Shown here: piece by piece, positions 8,394-17,309 of the stretch
How positions within the stretch are numbered: position 1 is the first letter of the stretch
How the letters are laid out: the number at the start of each line of letters is the position of its first letter
Assembly: GCF_030686865.1 (NCBI RefSeq)
Contig: NZ_JAQYUS010000004.1
Coordinates: forward strand, 124,001 to 188,000
Length of the DNA stretch: 64,000 nt
Reading direction: 5' to 3'
DNA from: Kaistella sp. SH40-3
GTDB taxonomy: Bacteria > Bacteroidota > Bacteroidia > Flavobacteriales > Weeksellaceae
The notes under the pieces: generated by a model
Databases searched by the model: none
The model's input: the letters and a program-made list of their open reading frames with translations, nothing else
Told to the model about the DNA's origin: nothing
Translations under genes and position numbers: made by a program

Positions 8394-8873
8394 CTACTCT
8401 CTCGTTTGTTCTTTATTACCTTTAATGACTTTGCTGAGAGAAAACTTCAGGTCATTTAACTCTTTGTTTGTAAGATACGAAACGTCATATCGTAACGTAA
8501 GTTTACTGTTCTTTTTACTTGAAATAGTAGTGTATAATCTTTTTAGAATTCCAACATTGATGACTTCATAACTGAGTAACTTATACTTTGGGAACTCATC
8601 ACTTAAACTCTTATCTAAAAAGGCAAATACATTTCTATTTTTAAAATTCAGTGCTTCACCATCGCTGTCATATTCGAAAATCTGTCTTCCTCTAAAATAA
8701 AACAACATGAGCAACACAGTAGGAAAAAGAAGCAAAAGCCATTGGGTCCAATCCATATAATCATAGACAAAATACTCCAGCAAAAAGGCTGCGACGCCAA
8801 AAACAAATACCATAATCACCAAGGTTCCCAGGAAATTAAAGTAATTTGCTTTGTTTCTGTTACTAAGTCTCAT
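8394..8873 (-). CDS. Small two-helix membrane protein between parE and parC
   Basis: A 159-residue protein with two hydrophobic segments near the N-terminus (FLGTLVIMVFVFGVAAFLLEY and WLLLLFPTVLLMLFYF) and a basic, soluble C-terminal part (residues 65-159). The family is not recognised. It starts 34 bases after the parE stop and ends 8 bases before parC, so it is co-transcribed with both. The position suggests only shared transcription; I see no motif linking it to topoisomerase function. Confidence 0.75.
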   Translation of the reverse strand: MRLSNRNKANYFNFLGTLVIMVFVFGVAAFLLEYFVYDYMDWTQWLLLLFPTVLLMLFYFRGRQIFEYDSDGEALNFKNRNVFAFLDKSLSDEFPKYKLLSYEVINVGILKRLYTTISSKKNSKLTLRYDVSYLTNKELNDLKFSLSKVIKGNKEQTRE

Positions 8874-8907
8874 GAATTATGTTTTTTATTTCTAAAGATT
8901 TTCGATG

Positions 8908-10791
8908 CTAAGACTCCGTTTCTAATATGACTTCTTTTTTATCGATATCGGGATCTTCAATCACCAAATTCTCCAAAATGAACAGTTGCCGGTCCAGCGT
9001 ATTTTTACCCATATAAAATTCCAATAACTGCTCTATCGTTTGATCTTTGCCGATTACGACCGGTTCTAAGCGAATATCTTTTCCAATAAAATGTTTGAAC
9101 TCATCCGGTGAAATTTCTCCAAGCCCTTTAAATCGGGTGATTTCAGGATTTTTTCCTAATTCCTGCATCGCTTTTACGCGTTCTGTCTCAGAATAGCAAT
9201 ATCTGGTTTCTTTCTTATTCCGAACTCTAAATAATGGTGTTTGCAAAATATACAAATGTCCATTTTTTATTAAATCCGGGAAAAATTGCAGGAAGAAGGT
9301 GATCATCAATAAACGAATGTGCATTCCATCAACATCGGCATCAGTTGCGATAATGACGTGATTGTAGCGCAAGTCTTCTAAAGAATCTTCAATGTTTAAA
9401 GCCGCCTGTAAATAGTTGAATTCTTCATTTTCATACACCACTCTTTTGGTTAAACCATAGCAGTTTAGCGGTTTTCCTTTTAATGAAAATACGGCCTGAG
9501 TTTCTACATCTCTGGATTTGGTAATCGACCCGGAAGCAGAATCTCCTTCGGTAATGAAAATCATTGTTTCTCCTTTTCTTACCGCTTTCTGGTCATTATA
9601 ATGCTGGCGGCAATCGCGAAGTTTTTTATTGTGAAGAGAAACTTTCTTGGCTCTTTCTCTCGCCAATTTCTGAATCCCCGAAAGTTCTTTTCGTTCTCTT
9701 TCAGAAATAATGATTTTACGGTGAATCGCTTCTGCAATCTCTTGATTTTGATGAAGGAAATTATCGAGTTTATTTTTCAAGAAATTGGTAATGAAAGTTC
9801 TTACCGTTTCTTTGCCCGGCTCTATTTCATTGGAACCTAATTTCGTTTTTGTTTGAGATTCAAAAACGGGTTCAATTACTTTTATGGCAATGGCGGCAAT
9901 AATCGATTTTCGAATATCTGCTGCCTCAAAGTTTTTTCCGAAAAATTCCCGAATAGTTTTTACATACGCTTCCCGAAAAGCATTAAGGTGCGTTCCACCT
10001 TGCGTGGTGTTTTGTCCGTTCACGAAAGAGAAATACGTTTCAGACTGTGATTTATCTGAATGCGTGATCGCAACTTCAATATCCTCATCTTTTAAGTGAA
10101 CAATCGGATAAATAATTTCACCTTCTATTTCTTCATCAAGCAAATCTTTCAGTCCATTTTCAGAGAAAAAGGTTTCGCCGTTAAAAACTATTTTCAAACC
10201 TGGATTCAGGTAGCAATAATTTTTGAGCATTTTCTCGATGTACTCTTTTCTAAACTTGAAATGCGTAAAAATCGTAGTGTCTGGAATGAAGGTAATTTCG
10301 GTTCCATTTCTGTCTGTAGATTCCGTTTCTTCAAAATCTTCCGTAATTAATCCTTTCGAAAATTCGGCAATTTTCATTTTGCCGTCACGGATGGATTTTA
10401 CTTTGAAGAATTCTGAAAGAGCATTTACTGCTTTTGTTCCGACTCCATTTAAACCGACTGATTTTTTAAAGGCTTTCGAATCGTACTTTCCACCGGTATT
10501 CATTTTAGAAACAGCGTCAACTACTTTACCTAAAGGAATCCCACGACCGTAATCACGAATAATCGCTTTACCATCGTCGATTTTTATTTCAATTCTTTTC
10601 CCGGATTTCATCACGAATTCATCAATTGAATTGTCGATGATTTCTTTGAGCAAAATATAAATTCCGTCGTCCGCCGATGAACCATCACCCAATTTACCAA
10701 TATACATTCCGGGTCTAATCCGGATGTGCTCTTGCCAATCGAGGGTTCTAATATTATCTTCGGAATAATTAACAGTAGTGTTGTCGCTCAT
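8908..10791 (-). CDS. parE: DNA topoisomerase IV subunit B
   Basis: A 627-residue GHKL ATPase subunit. The N-terminal ATP site shows [17 protein letters not shown] and [13 protein letters not shown]. The transducer domain is in the middle. The TOPRIM domain has [11 protein letters not shown] and the metal-binding [10 protein letters not shown], followed by the [13 protein letters not shown] segment. The length of about 630 residues matches ParE/GyrB without long insertions. It is the first gene of a three-gene operon ending with parC. Together the two subunits make an A2B2 enzyme. Confidence 0.88.
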   Translation of the reverse strand: MSDNTTVNYSEDNIRTLDWQEHIRIRPGMYIGKLGDGSSADDGIYILLKEIIDNSIDEFVMKSGKRIEIKIDDGKAIIRDYGRGIPLGKVVDAVSKMNTGGKYDSKAFKKSVGLNGVGTKAVNALSEFFKVKSIRDGKMKIAEFSKGLITEDFEETESTDRNGTEITFIPDTTIFTHFKFRKEYIEKMLKNYCYLNPGLKIVFNGETFFSENGLKDLLDEEIEGEIIYPIVHLKDEDIEVAITHSDKSQSETYFSFVNGQNTTQGGTHLNAFREAYVKTIREFFGKNFEAADIRKSIIAAIAIKVIEPVFESQTKTKLGSNEIEPGKETVRTFITNFLKNKLDNFLHQNQEIAEAIHRKIIISERERKELSGIQKLARERAKKVSLHNKKLRDCRQHYNDQKAVRKGETMIFITEGDSASGSITKSRDVETQAVFSLKGKPLNCYGLTKRVVYENEEFNYLQAALNIEDSLEDLRYNHVIIATDADVDGMHIRLLMITFFLQFFPDLIKNGHLYILQTPLFRVRNKKETRYCYSETERVKAMQELGKNPEITRFKGLGEISPDEFKHFIGKDIRLEPVVIGKDQTIEQLLEFYMGKNTLDRQLFILENLVIEDPDIDKKEVILETES

Positions 10792-10939
10792 ATTTTGATA
10801 GAAACTGCTTTATAAAATCAGTAACTCACAAAAATAGCGAAAGCAAACTGATTTCTAAAATTTTGTGGAAAAGTTTTCGATAACTTTCTATCATTAATGA
10901 AATTAGGACTTCTATTTTATAATTTTAACATCAGTTTCT

Positions 10940-11488
10940 TTAAAAATGATTAATCCATTTTTCAAAAGCCAGCATGTAATCTGTCAGAAATTTCTCTGTT
11001 TTTTCATTGACTGTTTTACCGTCTTCCAGTAACAATTCATTAACTCTCCCGATATAGGCTTCTGGTTGCTGCATTATTGGAACATCCAAGAAAACTACGG
11101 CTTGGCGGATATTATGGTTAGAAGCCAAACCGCCCGGCGCACCTGGTGAAACAGTAACTACCGCACCCGATTTCCCTTTCCACACACTTTTTCCTGCAGG
11201 TCGCGAGCCAACATCGATAGCGTTTTTTAAAGCACCTGGAATGGTTCGGTTATATTCCGGAGAAACAAAAAGAATGGCATCTGAATTTTTAATTTTATCC
11301 CGAAAATCAGTCCATTCTTTGGGTGAATTGGTATCTATATCTTCATTATAAAGCGGTAAATTACCAATTTCTACGATTTCCATTTTTAAAGTTTTGGGAG
11401 CGAGGCGAATCAATTCGTTGGCTATTTTTCTGTTGAAAGATTCTTTTCTTAAACTGCCGACCAAAACTGAGATTTTCTTTTCCATCAT
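10940..11488 (-). CDS. NADPH-dependent FMN reductase family flavoprotein
   Basis: A 182-residue flavodoxin-fold protein. The phosphate-binding loop is GSLRKESFNRK, and the flavin-contact motif is SPEYNRTIPGALKNAID followed by GSR. Relatives reduce FMN, quinones, azo dyes or chromate with NAD(P)H in the cytosol; the sequence does not fix the substrate. Two adjacent ATG codons (11488 and 11485) are possible starts. It stands alone on the minus strand downstream of a T9SS-sorted protein gene, with no obvious operon partner. Confidence 0.85.
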   Translation of the reverse strand: MMEKKISVLVGSLRKESFNRKIANELIRLAPKTLKMEIVEIGNLPLYNEDIDTNSPKEWTDFRDKIKNSDAILFVSPEYNRTIPGALKNAIDVGSRPAGKSVWKGKSGAVVTVSPGAPGGLASNHNIRQAVVFLDVPIMQQPEAYIGRVNELLLEDGKTVNEKTEKFLTDYMLAFEKWINHF

Positions 11489-11565
11489 TTTAATTTGAAT
11501 TAAAGATACAGATACTCTTCATTAAAAACGTTATTAACAGCCTATTTAACAAATATTTATATAAA

Positions 11566-11598
11566 AAAAACAGCGAAAGAAAATCCTTCACTGTTTAA
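11566..11598 (-). terminator. Terminator of the choice-of-anchor J gene
   Basis: Imperfect hairpin aaacagcgaa...ttcactgttt followed by eight T on the minus strand; it lies just after the stop at 11615. Confidence 0.6.
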
Positions 11599-11614
11599 AA
11601 TACATTTAGTTTGA

Positions 11615-12418
11615 TTATTTTTTAATAAACTTTCTTGAAATTACTTCATTCCCGCTATAAATGTTTAAGATATATTGTCCGGCAGAAAGGTTTAAAACAT
11701 CAATGTCTGAAGAAGTAGTTTCAATCACTTTTTTACCAGTCATATCGAAAATACGAACCTTTTGTAAATCTTTTATATTTTGAATTTTAATGAAATCTGA
11801 AGTAGGATTTGGATAGATTGAAACCTGAGATTTCTGAGAATCGGAAACCGCTAATAAAGTTTGAGTAATTTCAACATCATCCAAACCAAGATAAAGAATG
11901 TCTGTACAATCATAATGTCTGAATACCAGTTTAACATCTTGTCCCGCAAAAGATGAAATATCGACTTTTACCAATTTAGCGGTCTGAAAATATCCACCAT
12001 CTAAAGTTTCTTCAAAGACAGGTGTTTCTGAACCGGTAAATTCTGAATCAAAAGGGATAACATAGACGGCATAATGTTCTTCGAAAAATCCTTCTTCATC
12101 ATCGGCAGCAGAAACTTTAAAACTCAACTCTAAATTTCCCGTGGCAGGGATCGAAATTTTTGGGCTCGTTATGGTATTGTCAGGTGTCATTGCACCAAAA
12201 AACCAAGACCAAGACCAGGCAAAATCACCTGTAAAAGAAGGCGCCTCCGCTTCTGCAGCGTTTACAAATTCCCACGTATCCTCATCACCATCTCTATCTC
12301 CGATGGTCCACAGACTTCTGGTGGAATCTTGGTTAAAGTCTTCTTTGAAAACAACGGTTTGCCCGAAATAAAATGCTCCTAAACCTAATGCCGAAGCCAA
12401 AAGTAATTTTTTAATCAT
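11615..12418 (-). CDS. Secreted choice-of-anchor J protein with type IX sorting tail
   Basis: A 267-residue protein. Residues 1-20 are a signal peptide (MIKKLLLASALGLGAFYFGQ). Residues about 25-180 are a jelly-roll domain of the choice-of-anchor J type (VFKEDFNQ..., LSFKVSAADDEEGF, GLDDVEIT). The last 70 residues are a type A T9SS C-terminal domain (SIYPNPTSDFIKIQ, RIFDMTGKKVIE, ending SRKFIKK), which directs export through the type IX system and attachment to the cell surface. The ligand is unknown. Two terminators flank the gene, so it is a single unit. Confidence 0.88.
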   Translation of the reverse strand: MIKKLLLASALGLGAFYFGQTVVFKEDFNQDSTRSLWTIGDRDGDEDTWEFVNAAEAEAPSFTGDFAWSWSWFFGAMTPDNTITSPKISIPATGNLELSFKVSAADDEEGFFEEHYAVYVIPFDSEFTGSETPVFEETLDGGYFQTAKLVKVDISSFAGQDVKLVFRHYDCTDILYLGLDDVEITQTLLAVSDSQKSQVSIYPNPTSDFIKIQNIKDLQKVRIFDMTGKKVIETTSSDIDVLNLSAGQYILNIYSGNEVISRKFIKK

Positions 12419-12451
12419 AATTAATTTAATTTTTGAGTTGACAATATATAA

Positions 12452-12487
12452 AAAAAAGGTTTACTAATAATTCAGTAAACCTTTTTT
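12452..12487 (-). terminator. Terminator of ychF
   Basis: Strong hairpin ggtttact / agtaaacc with A-rich and T-rich flanks on both strands; 22 bases after the ychF stop. It can work in both directions. Confidence 0.85.
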
Positions 12488-12509
12488 GGATGAAAGTAAA
12501 TCAGTTTAA

Positions 12510-13601
12510 TTATACATTAAATCTAAAGTTCATCATATCGCCATCCTGAACAATATATTCTTTTCCTTCTACAGCAAGTTTTCCGGCTTCTTTTACTTTG
12601 GCTTCTGATCCAAATTTTATAAAGTCCTCATACTTAATTACTTCGGCACGGATAAATCCTTTTTCGAAATCAGTGTGAATTACTCCTGCAGCCTGTGGTG
12701 CAGTCCAACCACGACCAATCGTCCAAGCACGAACTTCTTTAACACCCGCTGTGAAATAAGTTTGCAATTTTAATAAATCGTAGGCTTTTCTAATCAATCG
12801 GTTTACACCAGGTTCTTTTAAACCCAATTCTTCTAAGAACATTTCTCTTTCTTCGAAAGTTTCTAATTCATTGATATCTGCTTCGATTTGAGCGGCAAGA
12901 ACTACGACTTCAGCGTTTTCTTTTGCAGCCATTTCTTCAATTTTTGCAATCCATTCGTTCCCGTTTTTAATTGAATTTTCATCAACATTACAAACATAAA
13001 GAACTGGTTTATTGGTCAATAACTGAACATCTGAAATAATGGATTCCGCAAAATCATCCTTCGGGAATTCTCGTGCGTTGTTTCCTTCTTCTACAAATTT
13101 CTGTAAATTAAGAAGGGTTTCGTAAGTCATCACATCATCTTTTTTACCAGACTTGATGAATTTTTTCGCCTTCTCCACTGCTTTGGTTAAAGTTTCAATA
13201 TCTTTCAACTGAAGTTCGATATCGATAATATCTTTATCACGCATTGGATCTACCGAACCTTCAACGTGAACGATATTTCCATTTTCGAAACATCTTAAAA
13301 CATGAATAATTGCTTCACATTCTCTAATGTTTGCCAGGAATTTATTTCCTAAACCTTCCCCTTTACTTGCACCTTTTACCAAACCTGCAATATCCACGAT
13401 TTCTACGACGGCCGGTAAAACTCTTTCCGGTTTTACTAATTTTTCAAGTTCAAACAAACGCTCGTCCGGTACAGAAACTGTTCCGATATTAGGTTCGATG
13501 GTACAGAAAGGATAGTTGGCAGATTGCGCTTTGGCATTGCTTAAACAGTTAAAAAGGGTTGATTTACCTACATTGGGTAAACCTACGATTCCACATTTCA
13601 T
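12510..13601 (-). CDS. ychF: Ribosome-associated ATPase/GTPase YchF (OLA1 family)
   Basis: A 363-residue Obg-family P-loop protein. The Walker A motif is GLPNVGKST at residues 6-14; DIAGLVKGASKGEGLGN is the switch region. YVCNVDEN replaces the usual NKxD, in line with the ATP preference known for YchF. A coiled coil follows (residues about 130-200), and the C-terminal TGS domain includes RAWTIGRGWTAPQAAGVIH. The full family length is present. It binds ribosomes and is linked to stress and redox response in other bacteria. Transcribed alone, with a strong terminator. Confidence 0.95.
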   Translation of the reverse strand: MKCGIVGLPNVGKSTLFNCLSNAKAQSANYPFCTIEPNIGTVSVPDERLFELEKLVKPERVLPAVVEIVDIAGLVKGASKGEGLGNKFLANIRECEAIIHVLRCFENGNIVHVEGSVDPMRDKDIIDIELQLKDIETLTKAVEKAKKFIKSGKKDDVMTYETLLNLQKFVEEGNNAREFPKDDFAESIISDVQLLTNKPVLYVCNVDENSIKNGNEWIAKIEEMAAKENAEVVVLAAQIEADINELETFEEREMFLEELGLKEPGVNRLIRKAYDLLKLQTYFTAGVKEVRAWTIGRGWTAPQAAGVIHTDFEKGFIRAEVIKYEDFIKFGSEAKVKEAGKLAVEGKEYIVQDGDMMNFRFNV

Positions 13602-13705
13602 ATCTTTAGTTCAAAGTTTATAAATCAAGGTTTAAAGTCGTCCTTAAACCCATTAAATTGAGAGTTGGCAAAGATAAAGATTTTGAGTGAGTTATGGAAT
13701 AAAAA

Positions 13706-13732
13706 AAATCTGCCTTTAAACGAAGCAGATTT
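13706..13732 (-). terminator. Terminator of the ferritin gene
   Basis: aaatctgc / gcagattt hairpin; on the minus strand it is followed by a T run. It lies about 20 bases after the ferritin stop at 13752. Confidence 0.75.
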
Positions 13733-13751
13733 AAATATAATTTGAGAAGTA

Positions 13752-14302
13752 TTAAGGATTTTCAGAAGTTGCATCTCTTGCCAAGTCGGCATCATCGGGT
13801 GCGCTGCCTAATTCTTTATCTAAATTGAAGAGTGATTCATCGGTCGCTTTTTCTCCGCCAGCAATTTTCAATTTGTCGATGAGATCCATGGCTAACGTTT
13901 CTTCCTCAATCTGTTCTTTTACAAACCATTGCAAGAAATTCCAGGTTGCCCAGTCTTTTTCTTCAAGTGCCATGTTTACGAGATTATAAATCTTTTCGGT
14001 ATTATCAACCTCATGTTTAAAAACCTGATTGAAACAATCGCTCATGTTTTTAGGATCTTTGTCAGCAGGTTTCAAAGCCGTCACCGTAGGTTTTCCACCT
14101 CTATTCAAGATATATTCCATGAATTTTATCGAATGATTTCTTTCTTCTAAGGAGTGTCTGAAAAGGAAATTTCCGATGCCGTCATATCCTTTATCAGTTG
14201 CCCAAATTCCATAAGATAATAAGTATGTGATTGAAATAATTCGACATTCATTTGGGTGCTTAATGCCTGTTCCAACGTTGATGAAATTCTTTTCGTATCC
14301 AT
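13752..14302 (-). pseudogene. Ferritin, frameshifted near residue 28
   Basis: The ATG at 14302 opens MDTKRISSTLEQALSTQMN VELFQSHTYY, a ferritin N-terminus, but this frame closes after 25 more codons. The ferritin sequence continues in another frame as LSYGIWATDKGYDGIGNF, LFRHSLEERNHSIKFMEYIL and on to the stop at 13752. The switch lies around 14216-14222 and needs one base restored (probably a T in tatttatct). Ferroxidase residues of helix B (EERNHS) are in the second frame. An annotation starting at the ATG at 14120 would lose the first two helices. Either a recent single-base deletion or a sequence error. An intact gene would store iron as a 24-subunit cage of about 183-residue chains. Confidence 0.85.
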
Positions 14303-14491
14303 AATTTATTTTTTTAATGATTTAATTTTTAAGAGCAAGAATAATTCCTTTGTACAATTCTTATTTTATTTTAAGGATTCTTTAACAAATAATAGGTAGA
14401 ACTTTTAATTCAAAATTGAAATAATAATAATTTTTATTTTAATTACAAAATTAATCACATTGATAATCAATTCAATATATAAATATTTAAT

Positions 14492-14562
14492 TGTATCACT
14501 ACAAAAATAGTTGTACAATTAAAATTTAATTCTACATTTGTATCACTAAACAAATAGTGATA
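14492..14562. promoter_or_regulatory. blaI-type promoter with two dyad operators
   Basis: A Bacteroidota-type promoter: TTG at 14511-14513, 19-base spacer, TACATTTG at 14533-14540. Operator 2 is a perfect inverted repeat, TATCACTA (14541-14548) and TAGTGATA (14555-14562), spacer aacaaa; it covers the likely transcription start and the first base of the start codon. Operator 1 (14492-14517) has the same spacer length and arms TGTATCACTA / TAGTTGTACA with two mismatches, and covers the -33 element. Centres are 47 bases apart. The layout fits autorepression by the BlaI-type protein encoded downstream. Confidence 0.75.
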
Positions 14563-14927
14563 TGAAAATCTCTCAATTAACAAAAGCGGAAGAACAGGTG
14601 ATGCACTATCTCTGGGACTTAAAAAAAGCTTTCCTAAAAGATATTCTAGAACAGTTCCCAGAACCTAAACCGCATACGAATACGGTTTCAACAATTTTGA
14701 AAGTTTTAAAAGAAAAGGACTTTGTTGATTATGAAGTCTTCGGCAGACAGCATCAATATTTTCCTTTAGTTTCGAAAGAAAAATACAGTGGAAAATCGAT
14801 GAAAAGTTTGGTGAAAAATTATTTTGAAGGCTCTTATAAAAACGCTGTTTCTTTTCTGGTCGAAAAAAACGAAATGAGCGTTGAAGATCTTGAAATGCTC
14901 TTAAATGAACTTAAAAATAAAGACTGA
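14562..14927 (+). CDS. BlaI/MecI/CopY-family repressor
   Basis: A 121-residue winged-helix repressor: MKISQLTKAEEQVMHYLWDL, then the recognition-helix region KPHTNTVSTILKVLKEKDFV and GRQHQYFPLVSKEKY. The C-terminal half forms the dimer interface that is cleaved when the partner peptidase is activated. Two dyad operators lie directly upstream. The stop codon overlaps the start of the M56 peptidase gene by one base (TGATG), so the two are translationally coupled. In relatives the pair answers to beta-lactams or other envelope signals; the signal here is unknown and there is no beta-lactamase gene nearby. Confidence 0.9.
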   Translation: MKISQLTKAEEQVMHYLWDLKKAFLKDILEQFPEPKPHTNTVSTILKVLKEKDFVDYEVFGRQHQYFPLVSKEKYSGKSMKSLVKNYFEGSYKNAVSFLVEKNEMSVEDLEMLLNELKNKD

Positions 14928-16567
14928 TGGAAGCACTATTTTTATACTTCGGGAAAGTTATTTTTACGTCGGGTGTAATGTTTTTGTATTACAAGTTGTT
15001 TCTTAAAGACAAGACTTTTCATCATTATAATCGCTTCTATTTGTTAGCGGCTGTCTTAACAAGTTTAACATTGCCTTTACTGCAAGTGAGTTATTTTACC
15101 CTTGAAGTAAACAGCAATATGTATTTATTAATTAACAGCTTACAAAATTTAAGTTCAACTAATAATTCAAATAATGATTTCAATTATTTTAAAATTGGCG
15201 CTTTTTTTACTGGATTGGTTGCTGTCTCTTTTCTAACGAAATTAATTTTCGGACTGGTTAAAATTCAGATCTTAAAAAAGAAGTTTAGCAAAGAAAATTT
15301 CGAAGAAATCAGTTTTTATCAGACCGATTTGGCGGAAGCACCATTTTCATTTTTCAAAAATTTATTCTGGAAAAATTCTATTGAACTTCAATCCGATTTA
15401 GGCCGTCAAATTCTGAAGCACGAAATGGTTCATATCGAACAGAAACATTCCTGGGACAAAATTTTCCTCGAAATCATCACTTCCCTATTTTGGTTTAATC
15501 CTTTCTTTTATTTGATCAAAAAAGAAATCAATTTAATACACGAATATCTTGCTGATAATAAAGCCGTTAAAAACTCGGACACCAAAGCATTTGCGCAGAT
15601 GCTTTTGGCAACTCACTTTTCCGGAAAACAGTTACCTGCAACGAGTCCGTTCCTTAGTTCTAACCTCAAAAAAAGATTAACAATGCTTAAAAAATCAAAA
15701 ACAAAATTCAGTTATGCGCGACGAATCTTAGCGTTGCCACTTTTATTTATCCTTTCGTTTCTCTACCTAATCAATGCGAAGAATAAAGAAATTATCAATA
15801 CGAATCTTGAAATCGAAAACGTCGTATCTCAATTGAAATCGGATACGATTAAACCGAAAAACGAAACCAAATCGATCAGTCAGAACGATGTCGCGATCGG
15901 AGCTGATGGAACAAAACTGGACCAAGAACATCCTAAACTTTTCAGCGAGAATGACACGATCATAGTAGATGACGTTAGCGAATCTGCTGAATTCAAAAAG
16001 AGAATCGCTGAGGCTGAAAAATTGGCTAAAAAAGCAGAGCAAAAAATGAATTCGCCTCAATTAAAGAAGAGAATTAAAGAGGCTGAAAAAAGAGCGGCAG
16101 AAGCTGACCGATTGGTAAATTCTCCCGAATTTAAAAAGAGAATAGAAGATGCTGAAAAAAGAGCGACGGAAGCTGATCGTTTAGTGAATTCTCCAGAATT
16201 TAAGAAGAGAATTGCAAATGCAGAGAAAAGAGCAGCCGAAGCAGAAAAATTAGTCAATTCTCCAGAATTTAAAAAAAGAATTGAAGATGCTGAAAAGAGC
16301 GCGGCAAGATCGGAACAAAAATTAAAGTACGCCGAATTCAAACAAAATGTAGAAGGTGCAGAAATAATAGCAATCGAACCATCGACTTACAAACCCAATT
16401 CAGGAATAAAATTTACTGACGAAACAGACATTTTCATAAATGGCAAATCTGCTACGAGAGAAGAAATGCAAATACTGAATCCAAAGAAAATAGAATCGGT
16501 TGTCGTGACGAAGAAAGATTTTGATGGAAAGAAAAGAGGACAAATTCACATCAAACTTAAAAAATAA
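14927..16567 (+). CDS. BlaR1-like M56 membrane peptidase with 23-residue repeats
   Basis: A 546-residue integral membrane sensor-protease. Hydrophobic segments occur near residues 8-25, 37-55, 90-112 and 263-282. The zinc site is HEMVH (His165, Glu166, His169) with Glu206 in HEYLAD. After the last membrane helix come five tandem 23-residue units (bases 15983-16327; consensus SPEFKKRIxDAEKRAAEAxxLV), likely a long helix or coiled coil, and the start of a sixth. The final 55 residues (IFINGKSATREEM, KKIESVVVTKKD) resemble the plug-like tail of Bacteroidota M56 proteins. There is no penicillin-binding sensor domain, so the signal differs from that of BlaR1. It presumably cleaves the repressor encoded upstream. 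Confidence 0.85.
   Translation: MEALFLYFGKVIFTSGVMFLYYKLFLKDKTFHHYNRFYLLAAVLTSLTLPLLQVSYFTLEVNSNMYLLINSLQNLSSTNNSNNDFNYFKIGAFFTGLVAVSFLTKLIFGLVKIQILKKKFSKENFEEISFYQTDLAEAPFSFFKNLFWKNSIELQSDLGRQILKHEMVHIEQKHSWDKIFLEIITSLFWFNPFFYLIKKEINLIHEYLADNKAVKNSDTKAFAQMLLATHFSGKQLPATSPFLSSNLKKRLTMLKKSKTKFSYARRILALPLLFILSFLYLINAKNKEIINTNLEIENVVSQLKSDTIKPKNETKSISQNDVAIGADGTKLDQEHPKLFSENDTIIVDDVSESAEFKKRIAEAEKLAKKAEQKMNSPQLKKRIKEAEKRAAEADRLVNSPEFKKRIEDAEKRATEADRLVNSPEFKKRIANAEKRAAEAEKLVNSPEFKKRIEDAEKSAARSEQKLKYAEFKQNVEGAEIIAIEPSTYKPNSGIKFTDETDIFINGKSATREEMQILNPKKIESVVVTKKDFDGKKRGQIHIKLKK
15983..16327 (+). repeat. Five in-frame 69-bp tandem repeats
   Basis: Five units of 69 bases within the M56 gene, each coding S-(P/A)-(E/Q)-(F/L)-KKRI-x-x-AEK-(R/L/S)-A... 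Copies differ by many silent and conservative changes, so the expansion is not recent, but units 2-4 remain the closest to each other. The repeat keeps the frame. Confidence 0.85.
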
Positions 16568-16601
16568 CTAATTCTTTACATTAATTTCTAATTCTTCATA
16601 T

Positions 16602-16938
16602 TTGAACAAACTACTTTTTCTTTCACTCTTTACTTTCTGTCTCGGAAATGCTCAAAATCAAAGGTTCAGTTATGTCTCAAAGGCAATTTTAGAAAAAGAA
16701 ATTACAGCAACCGGATCAATGAATGTAAAATCGGATATGAGAAAAGGATTGTTTAGACACGTAATCATTAAAGAATCGCCTGATTTCAAAACTTTTTTGA
16801 TGACACTTAGAAATGGTCAAGGTTAATATAGGCGGTAAGATGACTGATATTAATGAATTTATTCGTGATCGTGAAAAACAGCAAGAGGAAAACAATTTGA
16901 AAGGCAATAATATTCTCGAAGTCGATTTGCTGAAATAA
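16602..16938 (+). pseudogene. GLPGLI-family gene remnant with internal deletion
   Basis: A TTG start at 16602 gives a signal peptide (MNKLLFLSLFTFCLGNAQ) and an N-terminal stretch (RFSYVSKAIL... SDMRKGLFRHVI) typical of GLPGLI proteins, ending at a stop at 16826. From 16813 in the next frame a 41-codon stretch (MVKVNIGGKMTDINEFIRDREK... LEVDLLK) resembles the C-terminus of the same family. The middle of about 150-200 residues, with the GLPGLI motif, is missing. I infer deletion of the centre with loss of frame. The match to the family is from memory of its typical ends, not from alignment. Confidence 0.55.
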
Positions 16939-17025
16939 ATCAGTTAAATTCGGGATTATTATCATTATTAAACCACCACAAATTTTCTTAACTTTATTCT
17001 ATTAAAAAATTAAATATTTAAAATC

Positions 17026-17262
17026 ATGGAAAATCACAACCTTACCCACGAATTCCCTGAATTAGAAACCAAAATAAATGAACTTAAATTAAAAGACGAC
17101 GTTTTTAAAAAAATGTATGTGAATTATGAAGAAGTAAACGCTCTTATTCAGCATTATGAAGAAGGTGAACAAAACCACACTACCGATGAGCACTTGACCG
17201 ATTTGCGTAAAAAAAGAGTTCATCTAAAAGATGATTTGTACTCTTACCTTCATCAGAATTAA
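17026..17262 (+). CDS. YdcH/DUF465-family small protein
   Basis: A 78-residue, highly charged helical protein (HEFPELETKINELKLKDDVF; HLTDLRKKRVHLKDDLYSYL). The two-helix pattern with a conserved LKxxD...Lxxx(R/K)xxLKDxL is that of the DUF465 (YdcH) family, widespread in Gram-negative bacteria, function unknown. The ATG is preceded by an AT-rich leader. A weak terminator follows. Single-gene unit. Confidence 0.85.
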   Translation: MENHNLTHEFPELETKINELKLKDDVFKKMYVNYEEVNALIQHYEEGEQNHTTDEHLTDLRKKRVHLKDDLYSYLHQN

Positions 17263-17290
17263 ATTGATCTTTTCACAGAATACTTTTAAG

Positions 17291-17309
17291 AGCGGCTTCA
17301 ACGGTCGCT
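17291..17309 (+). terminator. Terminator after the YdcH-like gene
   Basis: Short stem agcggc / ggtcgct (one G-U, six to seven pairs) followed by nine T. It lies about 30 bases past the stop. Confidence 0.6.

Noticed and set aside
5797-10791. Gyrase (gyrA/gyrB) assignment for the A and B subunits
   Set aside because: Adjacent subunit genes, a ParE-like B subunit of about 630 residues and an acidic A-subunit tail fit topoisomerase IV better; gyrase is expected elsewhere. A tree would settle it.
14120-14302. Ferritin starting at the ATG at 14120
   Set aside because: Sequence upstream of 14120 in the same frame is clearly ferritin (LFRHSLEERNHSIKF), so this ATG is internal.
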